64,000 bases of DNA from Limnobacter thiooxidans (GTDB lineage Bacteria; Pseudomonadota; Gammaproteobacteria; Burkholderiales; Burkholderiaceae_B), in NCBI RefSeq assembly GCF_036323495.1, contig NZ_AP028947.1, positions 1,116,001-1,180,000 of the forward strand, read 5' to 3'. Of the stretch, positions 9,297-19,518 are shown piece by piece; position 1 is the stretch's first letter; each line of letters opens with the position of its first letter. Below the pieces are notes generated by a model. The model was given only the letters and a program-made list of their open reading frames with translations, was not told the DNA's origin and searched no databases. Made by a program: the position numbers and the translations under genes.

Positions 9297-9808
9297 GATT
9301 TGGCCTTGCCTGTTTTGACACGATCGAGCAATTTGGCAAAACTGGCGGCGGCGTTTTGTGCAGAATCTATCTCGATGCTGCCAGCCGGCATGCTGTGCAG
9401 GGTGTTGATGCTGTTGCTGGTCATGCCCAATACCAGCCATGTGTCGCCGACTTCAACCAATACGATTTTTTCACGAGGCCCCAGGGCAGAAGTGGCCAGT
9501 ACTTTGTAAAAACCACCGCGCCGTTGTGCATTGCCTACCCCGAGCCGTTTGAGCAACCACACCAGTGCGAGCAAAAGCCCCAGCACAAAGAGCAGTCCGA
9601 GGGTTGTTTGCAGCAGGTGACCTGTCATGGGGTTATCTGCAGCCGCCGTGGCGGCAGGCATTGTGGAATTTACAGCCTCGCCAGCAGGGCTGGCGGGTGT
9701 GGTGTTTTCCTGCGCCAGGCAGGCCCCGCTGGCCAGCAGGGTGCCAGTCAGAAACAGAAGGGTTTTTCCCTTTGCGAAAACAGTGCTTACTTTTTTTATT
9801 GTGACCAT
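9293..9808 (-). CDS. fliO: Flagellar biosynthesis protein FliO
   Basis: FliO assists assembly of the FliP ring. The 171-residue product has an N-terminal signal-like hydrophobic segment, a short Ala/Pro/Thr-rich linker, one strong membrane helix (TLGLLFVLGLLLALVWLLKRL) and a cytoplasmic part with the family motif LGPREKIVLVEVG. The ATG at 9808 is preferred to an upstream TTG at 9823; neither has a good ribosome binding site. It is coupled to fliP by ATGA. Confidence 0.9.
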   Translation of the reverse strand: MVTIKKVSTVFAKGKTLLFLTGTLLASGACLAQENTTPASPAGEAVNSTMPAATAAADNPMTGHLLQTTLGLLFVLGLLLALVWLLKRLGVGNAQRRGGFYKVLATSALGPREKIVLVEVGDTWLVLGMTSNSINTLHSMPAGSIEIDSAQNAAASFAKLLDRVKTGKAKS

Positions 9809-9830
9809 GCCTTTGTACTGCAAAGGGGCA

Positions 9831-10280
9831 TCAACGGTTGAGCTTTCTCAAACGCTCGGAGGGCGTAATGATGTCAGTCAAACGGATACCGAATTTGTCG
9901 TTGACGACCACCACCTCACCTTGGGCAATCAGGTAGCCGTTTACCAGCACATCCATCGGTTCTCCGGCAAGACCATCCAGTTCAATGACGGAACCCTGCG
10001 CAAGTTGAAGTATGTGCTTAATCGGTATCTTCGTCCGACCCAGCTCAACAGTCAACTGAACCGGGATATCCAGGATCATGTCGATGTCGTTCTGAGTGCC
10101 TGACGCCACACTTCCAGCAAACGGCTGGAACAAACCCGCTGCGGGTTTTGCATCCTGTGCCTTGGCAAACAGGTTGTCCGTGTCGCTGGAATTTGGAGCG
10201 GTGGTGTTGGCTTGTTCGGCCAATGCGGCGGCCCAGTCGTCAGCTGCGTCTGTCACTGTTTCTTCGTGCTGTTCTGCCAT
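9831..10280 (-). CDS. fliN: Flagellar C-ring switch protein FliN
   Basis: FliN forms the base of the C ring that sets rotation direction and helps dock export substrates. The 149-residue product has an acidic, Ala/Thr-rich N-terminal ~65 residues and a C-terminal SpoA domain (IPVQLTVELGRTKIPIKHIL, then FGIRLTDIITPSERL). It lies 26 bp after fliM. Confidence 0.96.
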   Translation of the reverse strand: MAEQHEETVTDAADDWAAALAEQANTTAPNSSDTDNLFAKAQDAKPAAGLFQPFAGSVASGTQNDIDMILDIPVQLTVELGRTKIPIKHILQLAQGSVIELDGLAGEPMDVLVNGYLIAQGEVVVVNDKFGIRLTDIITPSERLRKLNR

Positions 10281-10306
10281 GGTTACTTCCTTGTCGTAAT
10301 TACTGT

Positions 10307-11356
10307 TTACTGTTGATGAGCCTTTTCAGGCTGTTTGTTTTCCCGGTTGAGCAAGGCTTCCAGGTTCAAGGCGTCTGCATGCGATTCATTGCTTACTGAC
10401 ATCACCTCTTCAACTTTGAGCGCGTATTGACCACCACTGGTGCCATAGCTGCAATTGAACACAGGCACGTTGTCCACACGCGCTTCAATCACTTTGTCGA
10501 TTTCAATTGGAATGACATCGCCAACACGCAGTTCCATGATGTCAGCCACCGTCAGTTGTGTGTTGGCCAGGCTGGCCACAAGGTCCACTTCGGCCATCTG
10601 CACCTGTTTCTTCAACATGGTGACCCAACGTTTGTCGGGTTCAGCTTGGTCGCCTTGCATGCTGGAATACAGCAGGTCGCGAATGGGTTCCAGTGTGGAG
10701 TAGGGCACGCAAATATGAAGCGATCCGCCACCTGCACCCAGTTCAATGGAGAACGAGGTGGTCACGACAATTTCCGAAGGCGTGGCGATGTTGGCGAACT
10801 GGGTATGCATTTCTGAGCGCAGGTATTCCGGTTTCAGCGGAAACACAGGGGCCCAGGCTTTTACAAATTCTTCGCGGATCACTTCCAGCATTCGCGCAAT
10901 AATGCGTTGTTCTGTCTGGGTGAAATCACGGCCTTCCACCCGGGTGTGAAAACGACCATCGCCGCCAAACAGGTTGTCGATGACTGCAAACACCAGGCTG
11001 GGGTCAAAAATGAACAGGGCGTTGCCGCGCAAAGGCTTCATGGCCATGATGTTCAGGTTGGTGGGCACCACCAGGTTGCGGATGAATTCGTTGTACTTCA
11101 GTACCTTCACCGGGCCCACCGAAATTTCGGGGCTGCGGCGCATGAAATTGAACAAACCGATGCGGATCAGTCGGGCGAAGCGCTCGTTGATGATTTCCAG
11201 CGTGGGCATGCGGCCACGCACAATGCGTTCCTGTGTCGCCAGGTTGTAAGGGCGTACGCCACCTGCAATTTCTGATTGCTCTTTCGTTTCTTCTTCGCCG
11301 TTCACTCCCCTGAGCAGGGCGTCGACTTCGTCTTGTGAAAGAAATTCTCCGGGCAT
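10307..11356 (-). CDS. fliM: Flagellar motor switch protein FliM
   Basis: FliM is the middle C-ring protein that receives phospho-CheY. The 349-residue product begins with the CheY-binding peptide (LSQDEVDALLRGV), followed by the CheC-like middle domain (~50-230) and a C-terminal SpoA domain (ELRVGDVIPIEIDKVIEARV). Length is within the usual range. It sits 16 bp downstream of fliL. Confidence 0.97.
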   Translation of the reverse strand: MPGEFLSQDEVDALLRGVNGEEETKEQSEIAGGVRPYNLATQERIVRGRMPTLEIINERFARLIRIGLFNFMRRSPEISVGPVKVLKYNEFIRNLVVPTNLNIMAMKPLRGNALFIFDPSLVFAVIDNLFGGDGRFHTRVEGRDFTQTEQRIIARMLEVIREEFVKAWAPVFPLKPEYLRSEMHTQFANIATPSEIVVTTSFSIELGAGGGSLHICVPYSTLEPIRDLLYSSMQGDQAEPDKRWVTMLKKQVQMAEVDLVASLANTQLTVADIMELRVGDVIPIEIDKVIEARVDNVPVFNCSYGTSGGQYALKVEEVMSVSNESHADALNLEALLNRENKQPEKAHQQ

Positions 11357-11372
11357 GGTACTGGCTGTCCTG

Positions 11373-11888
11373 TTATTGAATCACAAAGCTGGAAAAATGA
11401 ACGTCGCGTATGCCACGGGTGGGGTCTTTCTCATCGCCCTTGATCGTGACGCGGGCCAGGTCCACCAGTTCATCCATCAGTTGTTGCTTGCCTTCAATGG
11501 AGGTGAGGTTGCTGACGTTCTTGCCAGACAACACCAGCAGGATTCGGCTGCGAATTACGGGTGTGAAATTCTTGATTTCGTCGGCAGTGGCTGCACTGCT
11601 GACTTCGTAGGTGATGCCAATTTGAAGGTAGCGGGTGCTATCGGGATCAGTCAGGTTGACCACAAACTGGTCCATCACGACAAAGGTCGGTGGGCCAACA
11701 GGTTCTACGGGCTTGACTTCTTCTTCGGCATGGTCTGCTGGCTTGAGCAACATGAAATAGGCGGCTGCACCACCTGCACCCAACACGGCCAGAACAATGG
11801 CAATGATGAGGATCATTTTTTTCGATCCCTTTGCGGGGGCTGCTGCATCAGGTGCTGCAGCAGCAGGTGCCGGGGCAACTTTGGCCAT
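11373..11888 (-). CDS. fliL: Flagellar basal body-associated protein FliL
   Basis: FliL is a single-pass inner-membrane protein that surrounds or supports the stators. The 171-residue product has an Ala/Pro-rich cytoplasmic start, one transmembrane helix (~24-46) and a periplasmic stomatin-like domain with TRYLQIGITYEV. GGAG precedes the ATG at good spacing. A 112-bp gap separates it from fliK upstream, so it may have its own promoter. Confidence 0.94.
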   Translation of the reverse strand: MAKVAPAPAAAAPDAAAPAKGSKKMILIIAIVLAVLGAGGAAAYFMLLKPADHAEEEVKPVEPVGPPTFVVMDQFVVNLTDPDSTRYLQIGITYEVSSAATADEIKNFTPVIRSRILLVLSGKNVSNLTSIEGKQQLMDELVDLARVTIKGDEKDPTRGIRDVHFSSFVIQ

Positions 11889-12000
11889 TTTCTTGACTCC
11901 GTAAGTTCAATTGCTTTGTTTCACATTCAAACACCATTGTGTCTGAAAGGTTTTTGAGCAAATCCCCGAAAAGCCGTGTTCTTTAGACCCTATTCATTCA

Positions 12001-13536
12001 TCACGCGAACATATCCAGCTGACCGGTGGCCTTCGGACCTGGTGCTGGTGTTGCAATGGATCCCTGTTCGTCAGAAGCCATTCCACCTCGTGCGGATTGT
12101 TGGCCGCCGCGGCCTTGCTGGCCACTGTTTTGTTCAAACTGAGCCTGGCTTTGCTGGTTTTGACCTTGCCCGGCGCTTGGTGTGTTGTTGTTGTGCTGGA
12201 TCTGCACGTTGTTCAATTGCAGGCCATTTTGTGCGAGTACTTCTTTCAAATTGCTCAATGACTGGCTGAGCAAGTTTGCAGAAGCTTCGTCCTGGGTACG
12301 GATGACCAATTGTACCTGTTGACCTTTCTGGACCAGGCGCATGTTCATCGGACCAAAGGTTTCCGGGTTGACGCGAATGTCCACGGTGGACATGTTTTTG
12401 CCAATGGCCCATTGCACGGTTTGTCCGAGTTCCTTCGCAAAACCGGGTTGGTTCACCGGGGTCTTGATCAGTGCCTGCTGTGCAGCGCCACTCGGGCCTG
12501 TCAGCCCGTTGGTACCCGCTGCGATGGCGTTGGGGTTGCCCGCGGCCTGCAGGTTCGAGCCAGCCAGTATTTTCTGGCCCGCTTTCAGTTCCCCAACTTC
12601 CAGCTCTGTTTCCATGCCTTGCGTTTGCTGGGCAATTTGAGGTGCCAGCTGGGCTGCCACGGCGCTGGCATTGCTGCTTGTTGTGATGCCAGTAGGTGGT
12701 GCGGGTGTAGCGGGGTCGCCTGCTTTGCTGATTGTCCCTGCGTTCAGCATTGCATCAATTTGAGTATTGCCTGTGTCACGCACCTGGCCTGAAGTGTCGG
12801 CAGCCTGGGTCACTGGTGTGCCTGTGGCCTGTGAACTGCCTTGGGCATTGGCTGGACTTGCTGTGCTTGTGGTGCCGGGTATTAATCCAGATGTGTCCAC
12901 ACCCTTGGTCGCGGTCAGTGTACTTTCGCTGGGCGGTACTGTGGCGTTGGCTTGTTGGCTTGCTGCTGTGGTTTCCCGGCTGTTTGCTGGCCCATTGCTT
13001 GCGGGTTGAGCACTTGCCTCCTGATCGATGACCTTGTTTTCTGTTGGTTCCCCGGCCTGGTTGGCTGATGCCTCGGCCGAGGCCTGCTCAGCTGGCGTTG
13101 ACTTGTTTTCTGCGTTGGTTTTTGTGTTCTGTGAATTGGCTGCTTCTGCTTTATCAGCGGGCTCAGCGGCTGTGGCCTGCTTTGAGTTGCTCACTGAGCT
13201 GCTGGTTGTGTTGCTCACCGACAGGGACTGAGCTTGGGGTGCAGGCGCACTGGCTTGTTGCATCCAGTTGCGTTGCGCCCACACGGCGGCTTGAGCCGCT
13301 TCAGCATTGATATTGCTGTCAGTTTCTTTTTTTGGTTTGTCCTGTTTGAACAGGCTTTCACGCAGTTGTGATTCGATGCTATTCCATTGGGCATTTGGGG
13401 CGATTTGACCCATGGCAGAACTGAAGAGCGCTTCAAATTGCAAATCGGGGCCTTTCTTGTCCGAGGCAACTTTGTTGCCCTGGTTGGGTGTTTGCACTTT
13501 GTTGATGCTGTTCATGGCTTGGGTACTCGTGCTCAT
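12001..13536 (-). CDS. fliK: Flagellar hook-length control protein FliK
   Basis: FliK is the secreted ruler that ends hook growth and switches export specificity through FlhB. The 511-residue product has a long low-complexity Gln/Ala/Ser/Thr-rich N-terminal and central region (~60-340) and the conserved C-terminal domain (TVDIRVNPETFGPMNMRL, VQLVIRTQDEASANLL), then a Gln/Gly-rich tail. It overlaps fliJ by 4 bp. A second FliK-like gene lies at 22103-23389; this copy, within the fliF-R run, is the likelier true ruler. Confidence 0.93.
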   Translation of the reverse strand: MSTSTQAMNSINKVQTPNQGNKVASDKKGPDLQFEALFSSAMGQIAPNAQWNSIESQLRESLFKQDKPKKETDSNINAEAAQAAVWAQRNWMQQASAPAPQAQSLSVSNTTSSSVSNSKQATAAEPADKAEAANSQNTKTNAENKSTPAEQASAEASANQAGEPTENKVIDQEASAQPASNGPANSRETTAASQQANATVPPSESTLTATKGVDTSGLIPGTTSTASPANAQGSSQATGTPVTQAADTSGQVRDTGNTQIDAMLNAGTISKAGDPATPAPPTGITTSSNASAVAAQLAPQIAQQTQGMETELEVGELKAGQKILAGSNLQAAGNPNAIAAGTNGLTGPSGAAQQALIKTPVNQPGFAKELGQTVQWAIGKNMSTVDIRVNPETFGPMNMRLVQKGQQVQLVIRTQDEASANLLSQSLSNLKEVLAQNGLQLNNVQIQHNNNTPSAGQGQNQQSQAQFEQNSGQQGRGGQQSARGGMASDEQGSIATPAPGPKATGQLDMFA

Positions 13537-13982
13537 TGGGCCTCTCCCGCGGTTTGAACCCGGTAAATGCGTGCGGCAAATTCATCGTTCATTTTTTGGT
13601 CACGCTTGTTTTCAAGCTTGGCCTGTTTCAGTTTTTCCCTTTCCACCAAGGCTTCAAATTTGCGCTGCTCTGCCAGGGCTTCCTGCCATTGCGTGTTCTG
13701 GTGAATCAGTGTTGTGTTCAGGAATTCCACTTCACGGGTTTGCTGGGCAATGGCCTCTGCAATTTTTCCGACAAAGGCGGTTTGATTGCGCAACTGCTGC
13801 CCGGTCATGCCGGTTGATGCTTTGCTGTGCATGCCGTTCTGGCATTCATCGCGATAGGTTTGCAGCATGTTCAGTTTGTCCTGGCCATGCACCAGTTTTT
13901 GCCGGGTTTTCGCCATGTTTTTGGCCATGGCATCGGCTTTTTCGCTGGCCTGTTCAATCAGGGTGTGCAGCACATTGCTCAT
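13533..13982 (-). CDS. fliJ: Flagellar export chaperone FliJ
   Basis: FliJ is a coiled-coil stalk that links the FliI ATPase ring to FlhA and recycles chaperones. The 149-residue product is almost wholly helical and charged, with long heptad-like stretches. Its position between fliI and fliK is the standard one. The stop overlaps the fliK start. Confidence 0.9.
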   Translation of the reverse strand: MSNVLHTLIEQASEKADAMAKNMAKTRQKLVHGQDKLNMLQTYRDECQNGMHSKASTGMTGQQLRNQTAFVGKIAEAIAQQTREVEFLNTTLIHQNTQWQEALAEQRKFEALVEREKLKQAKLENKRDQKMNDEFAARIYRVQTAGEAQ

Positions 13983-13997
13983 AAAGACCCAAGCTTT

Positions 13998-15404
13998 TTA
14001 GTGTTTGTCGTTCTTGAATTCATTGGGGAATAGCGATTGAAGGCCCGCAAGGGCTTCATCGAAACTCGCGCTCTCTAACATTGACTGCTGCAGCAGATTT
14101 TCAATCTTCGGATAAAGGGCCAAAGAATGGTCCAATTGCGGGTCTGCCCCGGGGGAATAAGCGCCTACGGTGATCAGGTCGCGGTTGCGTTGTACCTTGG
14201 AGAAGGCTGCTTTCAATCCTCGCGCGGCATTCAGGTGTCCGGGGGGCACGATGTTGTGCATGGCGCGGGAAATGGACTGTTCAATGTCAATGGCGGGGTA
14301 ATGGCCACTTTCAGCGAGTTGACGCGACAGCACAATGTGACCGTCCAGAATGGCGCGGGCGGAATCGGCAATCGGATCTTGCTGGTCATCGCCCTCGGTC
14401 AGCACCGTATAAAACGCCGTGATCGATCCGCCACCCTTGCGGCCGTTTCCGGCACGCTCAACCAGCGTGGGCAATTTGGCAAACACACTGGGTGGGTAAC
14501 CTTTGGTGGCAGGGGGTTCGCCAATCGCCAATGCAATTTCACGTTGGGCCATGGCGTAGCGTGTCAGTGAATCCATGATCATCAGCACGTTGTGGCCCTG
14601 GTCGCGAAAGTGCTCGGCTACCACCTGGGTGTAGGCAGCACCTTGCATGCGAAGCAGGGGGCTGACATCGGCGGGCGCTGCGATCACGACGCTGCGTTTC
14701 AAGCCTTCTTCACCCAGAATCTGTTCAATGAATTCCTTGACTTCGCGGCCCCGTTCGCCAATCAAGCCCACCACCACGCGGTCGGCCTTGGTGTAGCGGG
14801 CCATCATGCCCAACAGCACCGATTTGCCCACGCCGGAACCGGCCATCAGGCCGATTCGCTGGCCACGGCCCACAGTCAGTAGTGCGTTGATTGCGCGCAC
14901 GCCCACATCAAGAGTTTCTGTAATGGGTTCGCGCTCAAGCGGGTTGATGGGGCGGGCGGCCAGGGGGCAACGCTTTTCGAATTTCAGCTCACCCAGCGTG
15001 TCCAGTGGTTTTCCATTGCTGTCCACCACGCGGCCCAGCAGGCTGTCACCCACAGGCAAGTGCTTGGTCTTGTCTTCCGGGCGGCGCCAGGGGTGTGCTT
15101 TCACACCCAGCTTTGGGGCGATGGGAGGGGGTTCCTGTGCAATCACTTTGGCGCCTGGTGTCATGCCATGCACATCGGTCGCAGGCATTAAAAACAGTTT
15201 GTCGCCGTTGAAACCCACCACTTCGGCTTCAAGCGGGGGTGCGCCTTTTTGTACTACGGTGCACACACTACCCACGGGCAGTTTGAGGCCCACTGCCTCC
15301 ATCACCAAACCCGCCACGCGGGTCAACTTGCCGGTTGCAACTTGTGGCTGACTGTGTTCAACCAGAAATTTGCACTCATCAATCCATTCAAGCAATTCGG
15401 CCAT
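13998..15404 (-). CDS. fliI: Flagellum-specific export ATPase FliI
   Basis: FliI is the hexameric ATPase that energises or primes flagellar protein export, related to F1-beta. The 468-residue product shows Walker A as [13 protein letters not shown], the catalytic region [15 protein letters not shown], and Walker B as [19 protein letters not shown]. The stop is 15 bp before fliJ and the start directly abuts the fliH stop. Confidence 0.98.
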   Translation of the reverse strand: MAELLEWIDECKFLVEHSQPQVATGKLTRVAGLVMEAVGLKLPVGSVCTVVQKGAPPLEAEVVGFNGDKLFLMPATDVHGMTPGAKVIAQEPPPIAPKLGVKAHPWRRPEDKTKHLPVGDSLLGRVVDSNGKPLDTLGELKFEKRCPLAARPINPLEREPITETLDVGVRAINALLTVGRGQRIGLMAGSGVGKSVLLGMMARYTKADRVVVGLIGERGREVKEFIEQILGEEGLKRSVVIAAPADVSPLLRMQGAAYTQVVAEHFRDQGHNVLMIMDSLTRYAMAQREIALAIGEPPATKGYPPSVFAKLPTLVERAGNGRKGGGSITAFYTVLTEGDDQQDPIADSARAILDGHIVLSRQLAESGHYPAIDIEQSISRAMHNIVPPGHLNAARGLKAAFSKVQRNRDLITVGAYSPGADPQLDHSLALYPKIENLLQQSMLESASFDEALAGLQSLFPNEFKNDKH

Positions 15405-16166
15405 TTATTCACTGTCCTTTTCAGGGTCGCTGTTCAAGTCGTCGGGTGTAATCGGGTTGCTTTTGCCCAAAGATTCGATGGCGCGAAGCCAGCGGGTTTG
15501 CAAGGTGGCGTCCACTTCCCCTTCCGGGTGTTGAAGAATGAAGCCGCCTTGCAGTTGTTGCGGGTCTTCCATCAGGCGAATGTTGCCCAGCATTTTCTGG
15601 TCACCAAACTGGGCTTCCAGTACACGAAGGGTATTGGGGTGGGCTCGCAGTGTGACTGCCTTGCTGTACAACTGCATGCTGTCCAGCACCTGGTTCAGCA
15701 GCAGGGCGGCCTGTTGGGGTTGCAAGGTGACTGTGTCGGCAATCACTTTTTTGCTCACCAGCACAGCCAGGTCCAGTAACTTGTCAGACAGTTCAAGCTT
15801 GAACCGCTCGAATTCGTCTTCCATGCTTTTGGTCGCTTGAAGCAATGCCACCCGTTCATTGTGGGCCGTGTTCCAGCCCGCTTCGTAGCCGGTTTGCAGG
15901 CCTTTTTCTTCGGCTTCTTTCAGGGTGTCGCGTTCAAGCAGTTTCAATTGTGCTTCCCGGCGAGCCAGCGCGTCTTCCCATTCTTTCAGGCGCGTTTCCT
16001 CGGCTGAAAGGGGTTTTGCCGGCTGGGCATTCTTTGCCCTTTGGCGATCTGCGTCCGACATCATCCGTTCAACCGGATTCTGATAGACATCGCCAATCAA
16101 ATCCACTGACCAACTGGGCAATTCTGCGGCATCCAGGCCGCGGATGATACGGCTAGACGAACGCAT
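15405..16166 (-). CDS. fliH: Flagellar export stator/regulator FliH
   Basis: FliH binds and restrains FliI and tethers it to the C ring. The 253-residue form starts at the ATG at 16166, preceded by GGAGG at 7-bp spacing; an in-frame ATG at 16202 lies deep in fliG and is unlikely. A long charged coiled coil (~60-130) precedes a V-ATPase E-subunit-like C-terminal domain with LAVLVSKKVIADTV. The start overlaps the end of fliG by 14 bp. Confidence 0.92.
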   Translation of the reverse strand: MRSSSRIIRGLDAAELPSWSVDLIGDVYQNPVERMMSDADRQRAKNAQPAKPLSAEETRLKEWEDALARREAQLKLLERDTLKEAEEKGLQTGYEAGWNTAHNERVALLQATKSMEDEFERFKLELSDKLLDLAVLVSKKVIADTVTLQPQQAALLLNQVLDSMQLYSKAVTLRAHPNTLRVLEAQFGDQKMLGNIRLMEDPQQLQGGFILQHPEGEVDATLQTRWLRAIESLGKSNPITPDDLNSDPEKDSE

Positions 16167-17154
16167 CGTCGCCTCCACCACCCAATACCAACTCGCCTGC
16201 ATCGGCCAGTTTTCTTGCGACTTTCAGAACATCCTTTTGTGCTGCTTCCACTTCCGACAGGCGAACGGGGCCGCGACTTTCGAGGTCATCCCGAAGTGCT
16301 TCGGCTGCACGGGCAGACATGTTCTTGAACACTTTCTCGCGAATGGCTTCGTCTGCGCCTTTCAGGGCAATGACCAGCACGTCGCCTTGAACATCGCGCA
16401 AAATGCTCTGCATGCCGCGGTCGTCAATGTCGAGCAGGTTGTCGAAGGTGAACATTTCATCCTGAATGCGCTGGCTGAGTTCGTTGTCGTATTCGCGGAT
16501 GGTGTCGAGCACGGTTTTCTCTGAAGTGGTGCCCACGAAGTTCAAAATTTCAGCCGCAGCACGTACGCCACCCAGGGTGGTTTTCTTCAGCTTGTCGCCG
16601 CCGGCCAGTACCTTGGACAGTACGTCGTTCAGTTCAAGCAGGGCGTTGGGCTGAATACCATCAATGGTGGCGATGCGCAGCACCACGTCGCTGCGAAGGC
16701 GGTCGACAAACAGGTTCAGAATGGCGGCGGCAAAGTCGCGTTCAAGGTGCACGAGAATGGTGGCAATGATCTGCGGGTGTTCGTTCTTGATCAGTTCAGC
16801 CACTGTGCCCGGGTCCATCCACTTCAGGCCTTCAATGCCTGATGTGTCGCTGCCCTGCAGAATGCGGTCGAGCAAAAAGCCGGCTTTGTCTTCGCCCAGC
16901 GCTTTGGTCAGCACGTTGCGAATGTAAGCGTCGGAATCCAGTCCCAGTGCGCTCTGGCTTTGTGCCATGTTCACCACTTCACCAGCAATTTCCTCGATGC
17001 GGTCTACTGGCACGTCCTTGGTCTTGGACATCTGCTGCCCCAGCTTTTGAACTTCCTTGGGGCCCAGGTATTTGAATACTTCAGCGGCTTCTTCTTCGCC
17101 GAGGCTGAGCATCAGGATTGCGCTTTTCTGGATGCCGAGTTCGCTGTCTGCCAT
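16153..17154 (-). CDS. fliG: Flagellar motor switch protein FliG
   Basis: FliG links the MS ring to the C ring and carries the charged surface on which the stator acts. The 333-residue product is full length, with the middle-domain EHPQ motif (KNEHPQIIATILVHL), and the C-terminal charged torque helix region (SRGPVRLSEVEAAQKDVL). It is followed by an overlapping fliH and preceded by fliF with a 33-bp gap. Confidence 0.98.
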   Translation of the reverse strand: MADSELGIQKSAILMLSLGEEEAAEVFKYLGPKEVQKLGQQMSKTKDVPVDRIEEIAGEVVNMAQSQSALGLDSDAYIRNVLTKALGEDKAGFLLDRILQGSDTSGIEGLKWMDPGTVAELIKNEHPQIIATILVHLERDFAAAILNLFVDRLRSDVVLRIATIDGIQPNALLELNDVLSKVLAGGDKLKKTTLGGVRAAAEILNFVGTTSEKTVLDTIREYDNELSQRIQDEMFTFDNLLDIDDRGMQSILRDVQGDVLVIALKGADEAIREKVFKNMSARAAEALRDDLESRGPVRLSEVEAAQKDVLKVARKLADAGELVLGGGGDDAFV

Positions 17155-17187
17155 GTTGTCTGTTCCTTGTTCTGCTGAAGGTTTGCC

Positions 17188-18900
17188 TTAAGCGTTCTGT
17201 GTTTCGCCGTTGACCCAGTTTTTCACGATGTTGGCCACAATCTGGGGGTGCTCTTTCGCCAATTCGCGAAGCTTCTCCAGTTTTTCCTGGCGGTTCATGC
17301 CGGGCAGGGTGCCTTCGCGTTGTAATTGTTCCAGCAATTCCACATCGTTGTCATCGCCCACACGGCTGGCCAGAAGCGGTGTGCGCTGTCCTGGCAGCAG
17401 TTCGGGGCCGTCGTCATAGGCATTGATCTCAGCAGGCTTCATCATGGGGCGGAACACGCCAAACACCAGGATGGCGGCGATCAGTGCGATACCAATCGGC
17501 AAGCCCAGTGATTTGGCCAAGTCCATGGTTTCCTGCTGAGCCCACATGGGGATTGTTTCTTCTTCCACCTTGGTGAAGGCCTGGTTGACCACATTCACGG
17601 CATCGCCACGTTTTTCGTCAAATCCAATGGCCTGTTTCACCAGGTTGTCCAGCTGGGTGATTTCCTCTGGTGTCAAAGGCACCTGGCGCGTTTCACCCTT
17701 GGGGTCGGTGATGGTCTTGAAATTCACCACGACGGCGGCTGACAGGCGTTCGATCTTGCCCACCTGTGCTTTCGTGTATTGAATCGACTTGTCCACTTCG
17801 TAGTTCACGGTGGAATCTTTGCGGCTGCTGTTGTTGGTTTGCGCAGGCGCCGTGTTGCCGTTGGCGAGCGCCTGTTGCGGGTTTTGGCCAATGTTGGCTG
17901 CTGCTGCACCGGGTGGCGTGTTGGCCATGACACCGGGCACACCTTGCGGGTTGCTGCTGGTGCCGTCGTTTGATTCACTGATCTGCTGGCTGCGAATGGT
18001 GGCCTGTGTCGCGTCACCGTTGGGTTTGTAAATTTCGTCGGTGCGCTCGGACGTGGAGTAGTCCATGTTGGCCGTCACGGTGGCGCGCACGTTTTCGCTG
18101 CCAAATACGGGGGTAAGGATATCCACAATGCGGCTGGTCAGGCTTTGTTCAATCTGATTGGTGTAAGCCAGTTGGGTGGGGTTCAAACCACTTTCAAGTT
18201 GGGTTTTACCCGTGAGCAAACGGCCGGATTGGTCCACGATGCTGACGTCTTCCGGGTTCATGCTGGGCAGGCTCGATGCAACCAGGTGAACAATGCCGTT
18301 GATTTGTGGTTCAGACAAAGTGCGGCTGCCAAACAGATTCAGCACAATCGACGCGCTGGGGGTTTGTTTTTCGCGAATGAAAATCGAGGGCTTGGGTATG
18401 GCCAAATGCACGCGGGCGCTTTGTACGGCTGAAATGGATTGAATGGAACGAACCAGTTCACCTTCCAGTGCACGCTGGTAATTCACCTGTTCCTGAAACT
18501 GGGTAATACCCAGCTTCTGGTTGTCCATGGCTTCAAAGCCACTTACGGTGCCTTTGGGAAGGCCCTGGCTGGCCAGTGCCAGGCGGGTGTCGTAGACTTT
18601 ATCGGAAGGCACCAGAATCGCTGTACCTGCGGTGTTGAATTCGTAGGGCACTTTCATCTGGGTGAGCGCCTCAACTATGGCGCCGCCGTCCTGATCATTC
18701 AATCCACTGAACAATACGCGGTAGCTGGTCTGATTGGCCCACATCAGCAGCGAGGCCAGCATGGCGATCAGCAGGGGCACTCCGACAAGAATACCGATCT
18801 TGTTTTTTTGGGGCAATCTTGCAAAACGTTGCTGCATGTTGGTAATCGGGTTGTTGCCAACGGGTCCGATCACTTCGGGGCTGCTGAGAACTTCTGCCAT
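17188..18900 (-). CDS. fliF: Flagellar MS-ring protein FliF
   Basis: FliF builds the MS ring in the inner membrane, the base of the rotor. The 570-residue product has two transmembrane helices (~34-54 and ~460-480), ring-building motifs in between (ALEGELVRSIQSISAVQSAR) and a C-terminal FliG-binding tail rich in acidic residues. It is the first gene of the minus-strand fliFGHIJK-LMNOPQR run; fliE lies divergently upstream. Confidence 0.98.
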   Translation of the reverse strand: MAEVLSSPEVIGPVGNNPITNMQQRFARLPQKNKIGILVGVPLLIAMLASLLMWANQTSYRVLFSGLNDQDGGAIVEALTQMKVPYEFNTAGTAILVPSDKVYDTRLALASQGLPKGTVSGFEAMDNQKLGITQFQEQVNYQRALEGELVRSIQSISAVQSARVHLAIPKPSIFIREKQTPSASIVLNLFGSRTLSEPQINGIVHLVASSLPSMNPEDVSIVDQSGRLLTGKTQLESGLNPTQLAYTNQIEQSLTSRIVDILTPVFGSENVRATVTANMDYSTSERTDEIYKPNGDATQATIRSQQISESNDGTSSNPQGVPGVMANTPPGAAAANIGQNPQQALANGNTAPAQTNNSSRKDSTVNYEVDKSIQYTKAQVGKIERLSAAVVVNFKTITDPKGETRQVPLTPEEITQLDNLVKQAIGFDEKRGDAVNVVNQAFTKVEEETIPMWAQQETMDLAKSLGLPIGIALIAAILVFGVFRPMMKPAEINAYDDGPELLPGQRTPLLASRVGDDNDVELLEQLQREGTLPGMNRQEKLEKLRELAKEHPQIVANIVKNWVNGETQNA

Positions 18901-19123
18901 GTAATACCTGCGTGTAAGTTGAATTGTTCTACCCCTGCATTGTGCGTGTTCGTTCTTGCGGGCAATGCGGTAAAAAGGGGCCTTTAACGGCAGCTATTTC
19001 CAAAACTTGAGATCGCGGTTCAAAAAATAGGGGCACTTTTACCCCTTGTTTGTGGCAATGGCTTGCCCCGCTTGGCTGTACAAAGAGAGGGTAGAACCAG
19101 ACATTCTTGCTTTGGAGCAATTC

Positions 19124-19447
19124 ATGATTGACAAAATGGGGGCCGTGAGTGGCCTTTTAAGCAGTGCGGTGACCGATGCGCTGAAGGGCGCACCGCTGAG
19201 CAGCAAGCCACAGGGGGTGGACCAGGCTTCATTTGCCGATGCCATTTCCAAGGCGCTGGAAAGCGCCAGCATGGCGGCGGACAAGTCTGCTGAAATGGGC
19301 AAGCGTTTGCAGATGGACGACCCTACTGCCTCGGTGGAAGAAACAGTGATTGCCATGAACACGTCGTCCCTGCAATTCACGGCGGTGGTTCAGGCGCGCA
19401 ACAAAATTCTGCAAGCCTACAACGACATCATGAACATGCCGGTGTAA
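19124..19447 (+). CDS. fliE: Flagellar hook-basal body adaptor FliE
   Basis: FliE joins the MS ring to the rod and is the first rod-type export substrate. The 107-residue form starts at the ATG at 19124, with GGAG 7 bp upstream; a longer frame from 19046 has no such support. The C-terminal helix (SSLQFTAVVQARNKILQAYN) is characteristic. It is transcribed away from fliF, so the 223-bp gap 18901-19123 must hold two divergent promoters. No sigma-28-type box was recognised there. Confidence 0.95.
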   Translation: MIDKMGAVSGLLSSAVTDALKGAPLSSKPQGVDQASFADAISKALESASMAADKSAEMGKRLQMDDPTASVEETVIAMNTSSLQFTAVVQARNKILQAYNDIMNMPV

Positions 19448-19518
19448 TGATCTGAATTGCAATCGGCGTGTGGCACAATCCAGTTCATCGAACACCGCGA
19501 TGAACCGGAGCCAACCCC

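Noticed and set aside
19067..19082. Sigma-54-like GG...GC pair (TGGCAATGGCTTGC) upstream of fliE
   Set aside because: The GG and GC are separated by 9 bp rather than 10, and the organism has flhDC as master regulator, so a sigma-54 flagellar hierarchy is unlikely.
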